Origin: Halorientalis sp. LT38
GTDB lineage: Archaea; Halobacteriota; Halobacteria; Halobacteriales; Haloarculaceae
Reading direction: 5' to 3'
DNA length: 64,000 nucleotides
NCBI RefSeq assembly: GCF_037031225.1
Contig: NZ_JAYEZN010000001.1
Span: 1,116,001 to 1,180,000, forward strand
The translations under genes and the position numbers were made by a program. The notes beneath the pieces are model-generated. The model was given only the letters and a program-made list of their open reading frames with translations. It was not told the DNA's origin and did no database searches. Position 1 is the stretch's first letter; every line of letters begins with the position of its first letter. Positions 33,108 to 41,527 of the stretch are shown in pieces.

Positions 33108-33442
33108 TAACTTCGATGTTGTTTCCAGTGAATAAGTTCTACCGGCTGCCTCGGGTCGTCGTATAAGCCGTCCAGTCGCTCCTGAAGATCTTGGATGACA
33201 TCGCCGCTGAGTTTCTCGACGGCGTGGTACTAGTCCGGGCCGTGGCCATCCTCAGCCGGATTGGATTCGTGGTGGCCGAACTCGTGGAGGACGGTCACGA
33301 TCCGTCGCGGTGTGGGTTCGTTCCAGTCGTCAGCGAGCGCGTTCAGGTAGGCGGTCTCGTCGTCGGGGCTGTACGTGGCGTGGGTCTGCCCGTCGTCGGT
33401 GTCCTCGCTGATGCAGGCGAGTTCGAGGGTTAGGTTGGTGAT
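33108..33442 (-). pseudogene. Decayed HExxH protein gene
   Basis: A coding-looking frame without a start is interrupted by one TAG. Before the stop it reads LELACISEDTDDGQTHATYSP and, later, IVTVLHEFGHHESNP, where HEFGH is an HExxH zinc-site motif. After the TAG it continues as YHAVEKLSGDVIQDLQERLDGLYDD to a TAA that abuts the next gene's ATG. A Trp codon (TGG) turned to TAG would explain the stop. The N-terminus is missing at the boundary with the Dna2-like gene, which suggests that insertion or deletion at this junction truncated it. Confidence 0.6.
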
Positions 33443-33464
33443 TCAGGATTGTGTGTCTTGAAGT

Positions 33465-36400
33465 CTATCGCTGGTAGCCGGAGTACATGCGGATGGGTTC
33501 ATCGAGGTCGCTGGGGTCGAGGAATTCGTCTGCTGTGTCTGGGCTGACGAGGTCCTCGAGGTCGTAGGTGTCGAATTCGTCGTGGTGGTTTCCTATTGCT
33601 TGGTAGAAGTTGATCCAGGCTTTTTGTTCTTCGAAGGTTTCGACGTCGTCGCTGGATTCTTCGAAGAGGCCGGCTGAGGCTATGATGACGACTTTCTGTT
33701 TCATGCGGCTTGCACCGACGTTGAACCGGTTGGGTTCGAGGAGGAATTCACTGATCTGGCTGATGTAGCCACGGTCAGAGGCAGTCATCGAGAGGATCAT
33801 CAAGTCTCGTTCCCCGCCCTGGAACCGTTCCACCGTATCGACCGCTGCATCCGGCGAGACGAACCCGATGATGTCGCGGCGCTGCGCACGGAACGGGACG
33901 ACGACACCTGCCGTCACCGCATCATCGTCCGGCTCTTCCTCATCCGGCGGGTGGATGTCGACGGCGTTGAGCAGTTCGGCGATCAAGGCCTGCTCCACGG
34001 CGTTCGTCTTCTGGGACTGGTTCTCGTTGTGGACCAACAGCGTCACCCGGTCGTCAGTGTTCAGGATGTTTGCGGCTGGACCGTCCACCTCGGCGAGTTC
34101 GTCGCTGTCGCTTGCGCTGACGAGGTCGATGTCGTCGTCCTCGTAGAACAGGTCAGTGTGCATGTCCGCCGATTCCTGGGGGAGGCGGTAGGTGACGTTG
34201 AGGCGGTGGACAGGTAGCGTTTCGTCGGGTTCGTCCGGGACTTCGACGGGGCGGTCGAAGTACTCGATCTCGGTCTCGCCGCGGAGGTAGCGGATGAAGT
34301 CCAGTGCTGAGAGGAAGGGGACGTGTTGTTCGATGGGTTCACGGTCTTCTTCCTCCCAGTCGTGTTTCTGGATGGGCTGCATCTGGCGGTGATCGCCGAC
34401 TAGGATGATCTGGCCGTTCCCATCGATGTAGGACCCGACGAGGAGGAACAGGGGGAGGTCCATCATGCTGGCCTCGTCGACCACCGCTAGGTCGAACGGC
34501 GAGGAGTCCTGGGACTGTAGGAAGTCCTCGATCTCGTCGTAGTCGAAGTCGTCCACCTCGCCGGCCATCCGGTTGAACAGGCCGCGCAGCGAGGTCGGTG
34601 TTGAGAAGAACACGACGCGGTTGCTGGTGTCCCGGTCGTCGGCAAAGTACCGGTCGTATAGATCTTCCAGCTGCGCGGTGTTGTCATCCGCGTTGTAGTT
34701 GATCGTCTCGACACGGGGATCATTGATGCTCTGTCCTGCACTCGACATCACCCGGATGAACGCGACCTCGTCATCACCGGTTCCAGGCGGGCAGTCGCTG
34801 TCGAGGTCGATGGTGCCTTCCAAGGCTTCGTTGACGGCGGTATGGGAGACAGCGGAGACGACCCCGCGGAACGGCTGTCCTTGGTTGATGGCTGCATAGG
34901 CACGGCTCAGCAGAGTGGGTGCGACGGTGAACTTGGTTTTGCCGGTGCCTGGCGGGCCTTGCAGCATGACAAGGCCGTTGTTGACGTCCGCGACCAAGTC
35001 CCGTTGTGCTGTGTTCGGCCGCTGCCATCCAACGGTCACCGCCATCAACCGGATGTACTCTTGGATGTCGTCCTCGTCCCAGTGGTCGATCGGGATGGCG
35101 TCGCGGCGGCCATTGTAGATCTGGCGAAGCCACCGCCGTACCGGCGCATCGAAGGCGTGTTGCAGGGATTCGAAGGCACGTTCCTGCGGGATCTGGTCGA
35201 AGTTCGGATCGAGGACGTACTGTTCGCCTTCCGCGACGTACGTTTCCCACTCCGCATTGATGTCGGCTGGATCGTTTGACCAGCCGCGGTGTCGGACCGT
35301 ATACTCGCCCCAGTACGGCCATCCCCAGTGGAAGGTGCCCGCAATCGTGATCGTGCCGTCCGCTTCGTCAATGTCCGAGATGATGACGGTGGTCGAGTTC
35401 CCAATTGAGCTGGGGTCGTCTGGGTCATCTAATCGGTAGGCTTCCGGCCGGTCACCCTGGTCGTCCAACCGAGTCAGCACCATGAAGTCGTCGTCAGTGA
35501 CGGAGATCGCGCCGCCGGTCAGGCCGTCGTGGACGTCCGGGTCGTATTCATCCCGGTTACTGAGTAGCAACTGTCCCTCGATGATGTGATTATCTGTATC
35601 GACGTTGGTGCATTCGAAGAGGAGTGAGGATCCGGAGTCGACCCGTTCCTCCAACGGCTGCCGGTAGTAGTCCTCCAGGTTCTTCTTCGTGGTCTGGTAC
35701 TCCAACCGCTGGTATTCGATGCAGACGTCATCCAGGCTGCGGGGTGCGAACGAGAAGTCGGCTAACTCCGCGAGCTCGATCGGTTCTTTCGTGACGAACT
35801 GGTCGTTCGCCAGTTTATCCGTTTCTTCGATCGTCCGCTCGATGTGGTGGGAAGATCGTGCGAATCGTTGCGCAAGCAAGGTCAGGTCCGTATCTGTGAT
35901 CGGGTTGTCGGAGTCGGGCGTCCGAGTGAGGTATGGATCGAGGTCGTCAGGGTTGTCAGCCAGGTCAGGATCAAGGCGGTCGTGGCGGCCCCAGATGTAT
36001 TCGATCGGGATTTGGTCGGTTTCCCGGTACTGCACCGGGTAGATATGGCGGCCTATTCGACGGTCGTCCGGCGTCCACGCTGGTTCCTGCTGGCTGTGAT
36101 CCAGGTTCGGCCCGGGATAGTAGCGGACGGTGCCGTCGAACAGCCCTGCCTCGAAGATTCGATGCAGCTGGACGAAGCCATCATCACTGATTTCCTCGAT
36201 CTCGTCTTCGTTGCGCAGTGCATCGTCGTCAAGGGCGGTGACGGGTGCCCGCCAGTCAAAGAAGTCGCCGTTCCACAGGAATTGGCCGACGCTTTGGACC
36301 GATCCCAGCCCGGGGAACCGGAGCGCCCACCGCCGCCGGAAGTCCTCCTGCATCAGGGAAACCATTTCCTGGTCGATGCTGGGACGGAGACCCAGCAGGG

Positions 36401-37961
36401 TGCGGAACGGGCGCTGCCATTCCGCCGTCGGATGGCGGCGGATTGCGTCCATCAACGCGTCCCGTTGCGTATCGCTGTAGAGATACAGGTGGAGGAAACC
36501 TTGGTCGTCGTCGAGGTCGATATCGATGTGAGGGTGATTCGACCAATCAGGGGAGACGCGGTCAACCTCGTCAGCTAACTGCTCGAAAAACTGGGAGAAC
36601 AACCGGTTTTCCTCAGCTTGTTTTGCACCGGTTTCGATTGGGAGACCATCTGGCAGCTCCGTGACGGACCCGCTGCGGCCGGAAAGAGAGCACTCGATGT
36701 ATGCGCTGAGGAGGGTGACCCGGTTCTGGGCGAAGTCCTGCTGGACGTAGAGAAAAACACGGACCAAGGATTCGGACGGATAGTCAGGCCCGCCCCAAGC
36801 GTCCCAATCAACATCGAACTCGCCGTGAGCATCCTGCGGCAGGGCATCCCCCGTGCCACGGAGCGGATGGGCAAAGTAGTCTGGGCCGTCACGGCCGTAG
36901 TCATCGTCGATTTCAGCGAGGAACCGGTATGCGATCTGCGCCCGTTTCTGCAGATTCGTGATGTCCGCTTCCTGCCGGACCCGTTGCGTCAACCTCTCAT
37001 CTTGGGGTGTCAATCCGCCGTAATCCCAGTGGACACCGCCTTCAGGATCATGCTCGAACAGCGTTGCGAAGTCCTCGATATCGGTGATTCCGAGCTCGTG
37101 GAGCGCCTGTTGCGTCCCCGCCTGCAAACCCAGCAGTTCGAGTCCTTTGTTCTCTGCGCCCAGCGTCACGCAGAACGGTTCGTACTCGCATCCCGAGCAG
37201 CGTCGGGCGATACGGTTCGTCGTCTGCTCGAAATCGGTGTCGAGAATGGTCTGGTCGAACGACCCGCCTTCACCCAGCTTGAGCTCCAACTTCGCCCGAT
37301 ATGGCGCTGTGTCGAACCCGTCGGGATCGCCGTCATCAAGGTGGTTCTCCGGCGTGATGATCTTGACCGGAATCGAGTCTGGCACGGCTGCATCATCGTT
37401 TGCATCCAGGTACTGTTCCAGAAGGATGGCGTAGATTGTGGCCTGGTATCGGTGGTGGACCTTCTGCTCGCTTGAGGACTTGATCTCGTATAGCGTCGGG
37501 ACAAGCCCGTCGTCGGTCGGTTCAAGTAGGAGAGCATCTGCCTTCCCGCCAACCGGGTATGCCCCAATCTGTCCGGACAAGTGGGGCTGATGGATGACTG
37601 TTGTCCCGAGCTCAGAGTTCGCCACGTCCGCGATGACCGACTGGACCTCGTCGCGGCCTGTGTCGCTGTCGTCTTCCCAGGTCCCGGTAAACTCAACAGC
37701 TGTTCCACTGGTGTCCGTGTCGTCGAGGCCGAAGACTGCATCCGCCTCGCCGACGAGATGCTCTAACTGCGCGAACTCAAAGTTATCACCTTCCCCTGTC
37801 AGCACAGGGTTGACCGAGGCTGGGGACCAGTCACGCGCTTCGATCCGGTCCTGCGCGTCATCATCGTACTCCCACTGCAGATACATCGGACAGCTCTGGA
37901 GACGAAAGAATTGGCCAATTGCACTTGGGCTCAAGATAGGGCGGTCGTCACGTGCTCCCAT
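33465..37961 (-). CDS. Dna2-like nuclease-helicase (RecB-type nuclease plus SF1 helicase)
   Basis: Start taken at ATG 37961 (MGARDDRPILSPSAIGQF); an upstream in-frame ATG at 38069 is possible, but a TTAAGG box near 37990 favours the later one. The N-terminal 300 residues look like a RecB/Cas4-type PD-(D/E)xK nuclease with GGKADALLL, YEIKSSS and a C-terminal cysteine set (CSGCEYEPFC) that may hold an iron-sulfur cluster. The last third is an UPF1/Dna2-type superfamily 1 helicase: GPPGTGKT, VVDEASMMD, VGDHRQMQP, QGGERDLMILS and NVGASRMK. Such enzymes process DNA ends. It stands alone on its transcript and may be the degradation engine of the island or a separate defence gene. Confidence 0.82.
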   Translation of the reverse strand: MGARDDRPILSPSAIGQFFRLQSCPMYLQWEYDDDAQDRIEARDWSPASVNPVLTGEGDNFEFAQLEHLVGEADAVFGLDDTDTSGTAVEFTGTWEDDSDTGRDEVQSVIADVANSELGTTVIHQPHLSGQIGAYPVGGKADALLLEPTDDGLVPTLYEIKSSSEQKVHHRYQATIYAILLEQYLDANDDAAVPDSIPVKIITPENHLDDGDPDGFDTAPYRAKLELKLGEGGSFDQTILDTDFEQTTNRIARRCSGCEYEPFCVTLGAENKGLELLGLQAGTQQALHELGITDIEDFATLFEHDPEGGVHWDYGGLTPQDERLTQRVRQEADITNLQKRAQIAYRFLAEIDDDYGRDGPDYFAHPLRGTGDALPQDAHGEFDVDWDAWGGPDYPSESLVRVFLYVQQDFAQNRVTLLSAYIECSLSGRSGSVTELPDGLPIETGAKQAEENRLFSQFFEQLADEVDRVSPDWSNHPHIDIDLDDDQGFLHLYLYSDTQRDALMDAIRRHPTAEWQRPFRTLLGLRPSIDQEMVSLMQEDFRRRWALRFPGLGSVQSVGQFLWNGDFFDWRAPVTALDDDALRNEDEIEEISDDGFVQLHRIFEAGLFDGTVRYYPGPNLDHSQQEPAWTPDDRRIGRHIYPVQYRETDQIPIEYIWGRHDRLDPDLADNPDDLDPYLTRTPDSDNPITDTDLTLLAQRFARSSHHIERTIEETDKLANDQFVTKEPIELAELADFSFAPRSLDDVCIEYQRLEYQTTKKNLEDYYRQPLEERVDSGSSLLFECTNVDTDNHIIEGQLLLSNRDEYDPDVHDGLTGGAISVTDDDFMVLTRLDDQGDRPEAYRLDDPDDPSSIGNSTTVIISDIDEADGTITIAGTFHWGWPYWGEYTVRHRGWSNDPADINAEWETYVAEGEQYVLDPNFDQIPQERAFESLQHAFDAPVRRWLRQIYNGRRDAIPIDHWDEDDIQEYIRLMAVTVGWQRPNTAQRDLVADVNNGLVMLQGPPGTGKTKFTVAPTLLSRAYAAINQGQPFRGVVSAVSHTAVNEALEGTIDLDSDCPPGTGDDEVAFIRVMSSAGQSINDPRVETINYNADDNTAQLEDLYDRYFADDRDTSNRVVFFSTPTSLRGLFNRMAGEVDDFDYDEIEDFLQSQDSSPFDLAVVDEASMMDLPLFLLVGSYIDGNGQIILVGDHRQMQPIQKHDWEEEDREPIEQHVPFLSALDFIRYLRGETEIEYFDRPVEVPDEPDETLPVHRLNVTYRLPQESADMHTDLFYEDDDIDLVSASDSDELAEVDGPAANILNTDDRVTLLVHNENQSQKTNAVEQALIAELLNAVDIHPPDEEEPDDDAVTAGVVVPFRAQRRDIIGFVSPDAAVDTVERFQGGERDLMILSMTASDRGYISQISEFLLEPNRFNVGASRMKQKVVIIASAGLFEESSDDVETFEEQKAWINFYQAIGNHHDEFDTYDLEDLVSPDTADEFLDPSDLDEPIRMYSGYQR

Positions 37962-38107
37962 ACCCCTAGCACTGAAACAACCCATCTCCTTAACGGTAAG
38001 CGTCCGATCAGCAAACCGGGTATCGGATACAGATACCGACGATCCTAATTTTCGCAGAATCAGCGTCACTGCCCCAGTTTCTGCACATCATCGAATACTG
38101 TATTAAG

Positions 38108-38344
38108 TTAGAGCAGCCCACCGTTGTGGAGATTGAGTGTTCCGAACTCGATCAGTGGTTCGCCGTCCTTGTTTGTGCGGAGGGCGTAGAGGTGCTGGAT
38201 GTTGCTGAGTTGATTCAAGTGCCGGTGGAAGGTGAAGTTCTTCAAAGCGATGTGGATCTAATCGACATCCACGTTTTACTCATCGTACTTGTTGAAGATC
38301 GCGTCGACCTTCTTTGCTGGTTACTTGCCACCGCTGACAAGCAT
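38108..38344 (-). pseudogene. Small gene with three in-frame stops
   Basis: Reading from ATG 38344, stop codons (TAA, TAA, TAG) fall early, yet the frame afterwards is protein-like: an intact tail ALKNFTFHRHLNQLSNIQHL, then LYALRTNKDGEPLIEFGTLN, to a TAA at 38108. The opening part (MLVSGGK, then PAKKVDAIFNKYDE) is also sensible. The family is not recognised. The decay signals a relic rather than an active gene. Confidence 0.45.
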
Positions 38345-38407
38345 CTCAATCCTTACACCTAATTCTGTTCCCCAGAAAAGAACGCGTCAGGAACCACACC
38401 ACCGAAT

Positions 38408-38491
38408 TCAGTTCTTAAACCATCGAGCCGTATGAAAAGCTGACAGAACGCTGTTATCCAGGACCAGCCATGCCTGTTCATCCTCACTCAT
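38408..38491 (-). pseudogene. Truncated PIN-type toxin fragment
   Basis: From an ATG overlapping the previous gene's stop, 27 residues read MSEDEQAWLVLDNSVLSAFH and end in TGA after RWFKN. The LVLDNSVLSAF segment matches the start of PIN-domain toxins, where the first Asp is a metal ligand. The rest of the domain is absent. Together with the short upstream gene this is a toxin-antitoxin remnant. Confidence 0.5.
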
Positions 38492-38627
38492 CGATCAGCT
38501 CATCACCCAGCAACTCCAGGGCATCACTTGATCTATAGCCTGACTCCATCCCGGGCTTTAAGAATAGTTCTCTGAACTGGTCCTCGGTCTTACGGAGATG
38601 GATCAGAGACATCTCCTGGGCCAGCAT
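38484..38627 (-). CDS. Small antitoxin-like protein beside the PIN fragment
   Basis: A 47-residue frame (MLAQEMSLIHLRKTEDQF, ending DALELLGDELIDE) overlaps the PIN fragment's start in an ATGA-like junction, as antitoxin-toxin pairs do. A TATA-like box precedes it at the right distance. It is too short to classify by sequence. It may be full length with a lost partner, or itself a remnant. Confidence 0.45.
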   Translation of the reverse strand: MLAQEMSLIHLRKTEDQFRELFLKPGMESGYRSSDALELLGDELIDE

Positions 38628-38650
38628 CGGAAATCAAAGAGGCACTAGCA

Positions 38651-38664
38651 CGTTGTTTTTATGG
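38651..38664 (-). promoter_or_regulatory. TATA-like box of the antitoxin-like gene
   Basis: CCATAAAAACAAC on the minus strand lies about 25-35 bases before the ATG at 38627. Confidence 0.4.
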
Positions 38665-38804
38665 ATAGTTTGGGTTGACTGATGCAGAACATCCACAGCG
38701 TGAGGTTGTGGCTGCGCGCACAGTGTAGCGAGGCGTGACGACAGGAATGCCTCGTGAGCGAGCACGGAGCGGAGGGTGGGGAGGTGGGTCGTGAGAGGTC
38801 TGGT

Positions 38805-38822
38805 CTACAAATTAAAAAGAAA
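38805..38822 (-). terminator. T-rich terminator after the HNH gene
   Basis: On the minus strand TTTCTTTTTAATTTGTAGA follows the HNH stop by about 15 bases. A similar TTTGTAGA-ending tract follows the OB-fold gene. Confidence 0.5.
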
Positions 38823-38834
38823 TTGCCGCATAGC

Positions 38835-39794
38835 TCACTCCCGGATATCTGGCTTGAGTGGAGACAATTGCTCCCAGTACCGGTGATGAGGAATACACAA
38901 TGTGACCAAATTATCTATCCGGTTCATTTTGTCAAAGTCCACGTCTTCTCCCTCGCCGAAGGTTGGAGCAGGAATGATGTGATGGACATTGAGATCACGC
39001 CCAAAACGGTCCAAGTGTAGATCCCGCGTCATCTCACAACCGGGCATTTGACATATGAAGTCATCAAGTTCCAGTCGCTGCTTGCGTTCCTCCTCCCAAT
39101 TCGACCCGTAATAGAACGTGGTCGTTTCGTCTTTCCAGCCAGGATGGTCTGGTCCAGAGGGCCAGCCCCGGTGTTCATACCCCGCCTCAGTGATGACAGA
39201 TTCCCAATCGTCGAATTTGCGAAAGTACGGCCGGTGAGAGAACCGACCGTCTTGCTTCAAATCGTTCGTAGACGGGGGATGTCCCAGTTCTTCGGCAAGT
39301 CTGCGAATCTCGTCCAGAAGCCGGTCCCTTGAAATCCGCTTCTCCATGTTCGGCGCGAACCCCGAAGCGCGGAGGGCTTCGTTCCAAGACCCGAATCGGC
39401 TCTGGGCTGTTTTCAGTGAATATCGACCATGCTCCTCCATTTCCGGGGCAGTCGGTACCCGTCCTAATTGATCCCCTAACGCTTGTATCGCGCCACAGAC
39501 ATCTTTCTCACTGATCTGAACATCTAGTCCAGCCTTCTGTGGCTCGAGATCGGCAATTTTGAGCGCCGCTGACCATGACCCGAACCGAGTTCCGTATGTC
39601 GTAGCGGAATATGCTCCGTCGTCATTCATATCACTCTGCGATGGGGTATGCCCCAACTCGTCAGATAATTTGTTTAATTCTGATATCAACTGTTTCTCTG
39701 AAATTCGATTATGAGCCCGATTTGAATCGGAATCTTGATTAAGTTGCTCGGTTGTCTCAACAAAGGTCTCTTCACGAGAAGTGCGGCCTGTCAT
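38835..39794 (-). CDS. HNH endonuclease with three HNH-associated repeats
   Basis: Residues about 33-83, 95-145 and 154-205 are three copies of the homing-endonuclease-associated repeat, each running from an ISxxxLxxEI helix through ELGHxPs and SxxxYxxRFGSW to an AL.xAG end. The C-terminal 100 residues form an HNH nuclease with zinc cysteines (CQMPGC) and the core LNVHHIIPAP, DNLVTLCIPHHRYWE. The repeats probably read DNA sequence, as DNA-binding modules of HNH enzymes. The gene is single, has an inverted repeat just before its ATG and a terminator after it. It could be a selfish nuclease or a site-specific restriction-like enzyme. Confidence 0.82.
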   Translation of the reverse strand: MTGRTSREETFVETTEQLNQDSDSNRAHNRISEKQLISELNKLSDELGHTPSQSDMNDDGAYSATTYGTRFGSWSAALKIADLEPQKAGLDVQISEKDVCGAIQALGDQLGRVPTAPEMEEHGRYSLKTAQSRFGSWNEALRASGFAPNMEKRISRDRLLDEIRRLAEELGHPPSTNDLKQDGRFSHRPYFRKFDDWESVITEAGYEHRGWPSGPDHPGWKDETTTFYYGSNWEEERKQRLELDDFICQMPGCEMTRDLHLDRFGRDLNVHHIIPAPTFGEGEDVDFDKMNRIDNLVTLCIPHHRYWEQLSPLKPDIRE

Positions 39795-39797
39795 TGT

Positions 39798-39826
39798 ATT
39801 CGCTCCGCACCCATCGAGGAGCGAAT
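39798..39826. promoter_or_regulatory. Inverted repeat in front of the HNH gene
   Basis: ATTCGCTCC (39798-39806) and GGAGCGAAT (39818-39826) are perfect inverted copies with an 11-base spacer, ending 3 bases upstream of the ATG. The position suits an operator or leader hairpin that limits expression of the nuclease. Confidence 0.5.
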
Positions 39827-39867
39827 AGAAATCACCGTGAGCAGCGATTGATTTGCAGGACAGACCC

Positions 39868-39891
39868 TGATCTACAAAATCAAAATAAGAA
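39868..39891 (-). terminator. T-rich terminator after the OB-fold gene
   Basis: Minus-strand TTCTTATTTTGATTTTGTAG follows the stop at 39905 by about 15 bases. Confidence 0.5.
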
Positions 39892-39904
39892 GTCGATTCT
39901 TGGA

Positions 39905-40777
39905 CTATTCAGAGACGGTCATCATCGATGACCCCGTAACCGCGACCGAACACCGTCCCTGGTACCAATTCTTTACGACATTTCGGAGAACCACCCTATC
40001 ACCTTCCTCGACCGTCTTAGGCTCGCTTTTTACCCAACTGGTGAACTTCGTTCTGCCCGAGCCATCATCTAGAAGACCCACCTGGTGGATTTTTGCTGAG
40101 TCCGATTGCCACAACTGGACGACTTCCCCGCGGATGCTCACCTCGTAGGCGTCTACCCGCTCCAGTGCTGCAATCGGGATCACCTGTCCGGGGCCCATCT
40201 GTAACTCCTCGAACACCGTCATCACTGCACTCGCCACATCCACACCGTCTGCAACCCGCTCTGCTATCCGCCGACTGATCGCCGCTCGTGACCACCCGCG
40301 TAGCTCCTCGCTCACCCGCGCTGCCTCTTGATTCACTTTCGCCAGTTCAGCTCTAGACAACTGCAGTCGCGCGTCCTCCCGATCTGGGTCCGCCCAGGGG
40401 TCGACACTCGCCGCGCGCTTCTCGAATGCACGCCGGCGCTTGATACTCCCCGACCGAGCCACCGCTTGCGTTCGTTTCTCTCGATCGGAGTCCACTCGCC
40501 GATCCACCCGCTGGAACGTCCGACTGATCTCCGCCTCTCGTGCCTGCATCCGTTCTTCTGCTTCGAGGGTCAGCCCCTCGGGTGTTGCATCCGGGTGGTT
40601 CGTATCCACTTTCCCCTGTATTTCCTGCTCAACAGACGGCCGCAGTTCGGATTTCTCCTCAACTACGTCTTCCAGTGCCTGTTCATCCGCGATCGGCTCA
40701 CGGACATCCAGATCGACGTGTTTGACTGCCTGTGCAACGGACGAAACTTCATTACCTCGTGGGTTTGTATCTGACAT
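39905..40777 (-). CDS. OB-fold nucleic-acid-binding protein
   Basis: Start set at ATG 40777 (MSDTNPRGNEVSS); an upstream in-frame ATG at 40846 adds an unlikely basic tail. The first 190 residues are charged and helical, with a likely coiled coil. The last 90 residues form an OB fold: VSIRGEVVQLWQSDSAKIHQ, VGLLDDGSGRTKFTSWV, VEEGDRVVLRNVVKNWYQGR, the strand pattern of RPA-type single-strand DNA binders. Similar proteins are common on haloarchaeal plasmids and integrated elements, upstream of transfer ATPases as here. A role in element replication or transfer is inferred. Confidence 0.7.
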   Translation of the reverse strand: MSDTNPRGNEVSSVAQAVKHVDLDVREPIADEQALEDVVEEKSELRPSVEQEIQGKVDTNHPDATPEGLTLEAEERMQAREAEISRTFQRVDRRVDSDREKRTQAVARSGSIKRRRAFEKRAASVDPWADPDREDARLQLSRAELAKVNQEAARVSEELRGWSRAAISRRIAERVADGVDVASAVMTVFEELQMGPGQVIPIAALERVDAYEVSIRGEVVQLWQSDSAKIHQVGLLDDGSGRTKFTSWVKSEPKTVEEGDRVVLRNVVKNWYQGRCSVAVTGSSMMTVSE

Positions 40778-40872
40778 TGGGATCCTATTCCCGAAGGCGC
40801 TCACCGCGCCGACAACCGCGATCACTACTCGCGGTTTTCTACACACCGACCGACTCGATCAGTCACAACGCT

Positions 40873-41154
40873 GCGCGCCGCTCGCGCCTTCGCTTGCGCC
40901 CGCCAGGGCGCGAGCGGCGCGCTCTCTCGGACGGCTAACCAGCGACGCGCGCCGGATCGCCCGGCACGACCGGCCAGCACACAAGCCGGTTTCGTGTCCG
41001 AGCCTGCGAGGACCGACAGCGCGCTTGGTGCTGGCGCGAAACCAGACGCCCGGAACGGCTCCCAAAGGGAGCCGCACGCCCGGAATGGTCGGTCGCGAGG
41101 GACGAGCGGTTCTCCCTGCAAGGAGAACCGCGTGTGCGAACGGCTGGAAGCCGT
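40873..41154. repeat. Cluster of four strong hairpins between OB-fold and transfer ATPase genes
   Basis: Perfect stems are: 16 bp, 40873-40888 with 40907-40922 (GCGCGCCGCTCGCGCC arm); 8 bp, 41056-41063 with 41067-41074 (CGGCTCCC, loop AAA); 9 bp, 41107-41115 with 41122-41130 (CGGTTCTCC, loop CTGCAA); 6 bp, 41140-41145 with 41149-41154 (ACGGCT, loop GGA). ACGCCCGGAA occurs twice (41046 and 41076). Long open frames here run on both strands and look like GC-rich artefacts. The region could be a structured RNA, an origin or a transfer origin. Confidence 0.55.
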
Positions 41155-41484
41155 GAGCAAGTGCCGGGCGAGAGAGGCGAGCGGGGCGTGCCACTCATAA
41201 TGTCAACAAACATCCGCTTCGCCACCTCGAAAAACCACGCCTGGTGGATGAAGGGCGAGTGCGCTCCGGGAACCCCGACCCGTCAAGCACCGACAGGAGC
41301 GCAGACGCGGTCGCGGGACTGGAGCGCACGAGGGCTTTCAGTGCATCACAATCGACGCCCCTGCTCACCCCGAACTACGCTCTCCTTTCACCCACACACG
41401 ACCACTAACAACTCGAATACATGATCCCCACCAAGACACGCTGCTCACCCATGACATCTCCAAACCTGCCACAGCAATCCCTTG

Positions 41485-41494
41485 CCTTATAGTA
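41485..41494 (+). promoter_or_regulatory. TATA-like box before the transfer ATPase gene
   Basis: CCTTATAGTA stands about 35-40 bases before the ATG at 41528, with a purine-rich GAGGGGGGATC between that may serve as ribosome binding site. Confidence 0.45.
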
Positions 41495-41527
41495 TCCACA
41501 TTCGAGGGGGGATCATCGACCAGCGTA

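Noticed and set aside
40825-41194. Several open frames of 100-110 residues in the hairpin region
   Set aside because: Arg/Ala/Pro/Ser-rich translations in several frames at once reflect GC-rich palindromes. No family features are seen.
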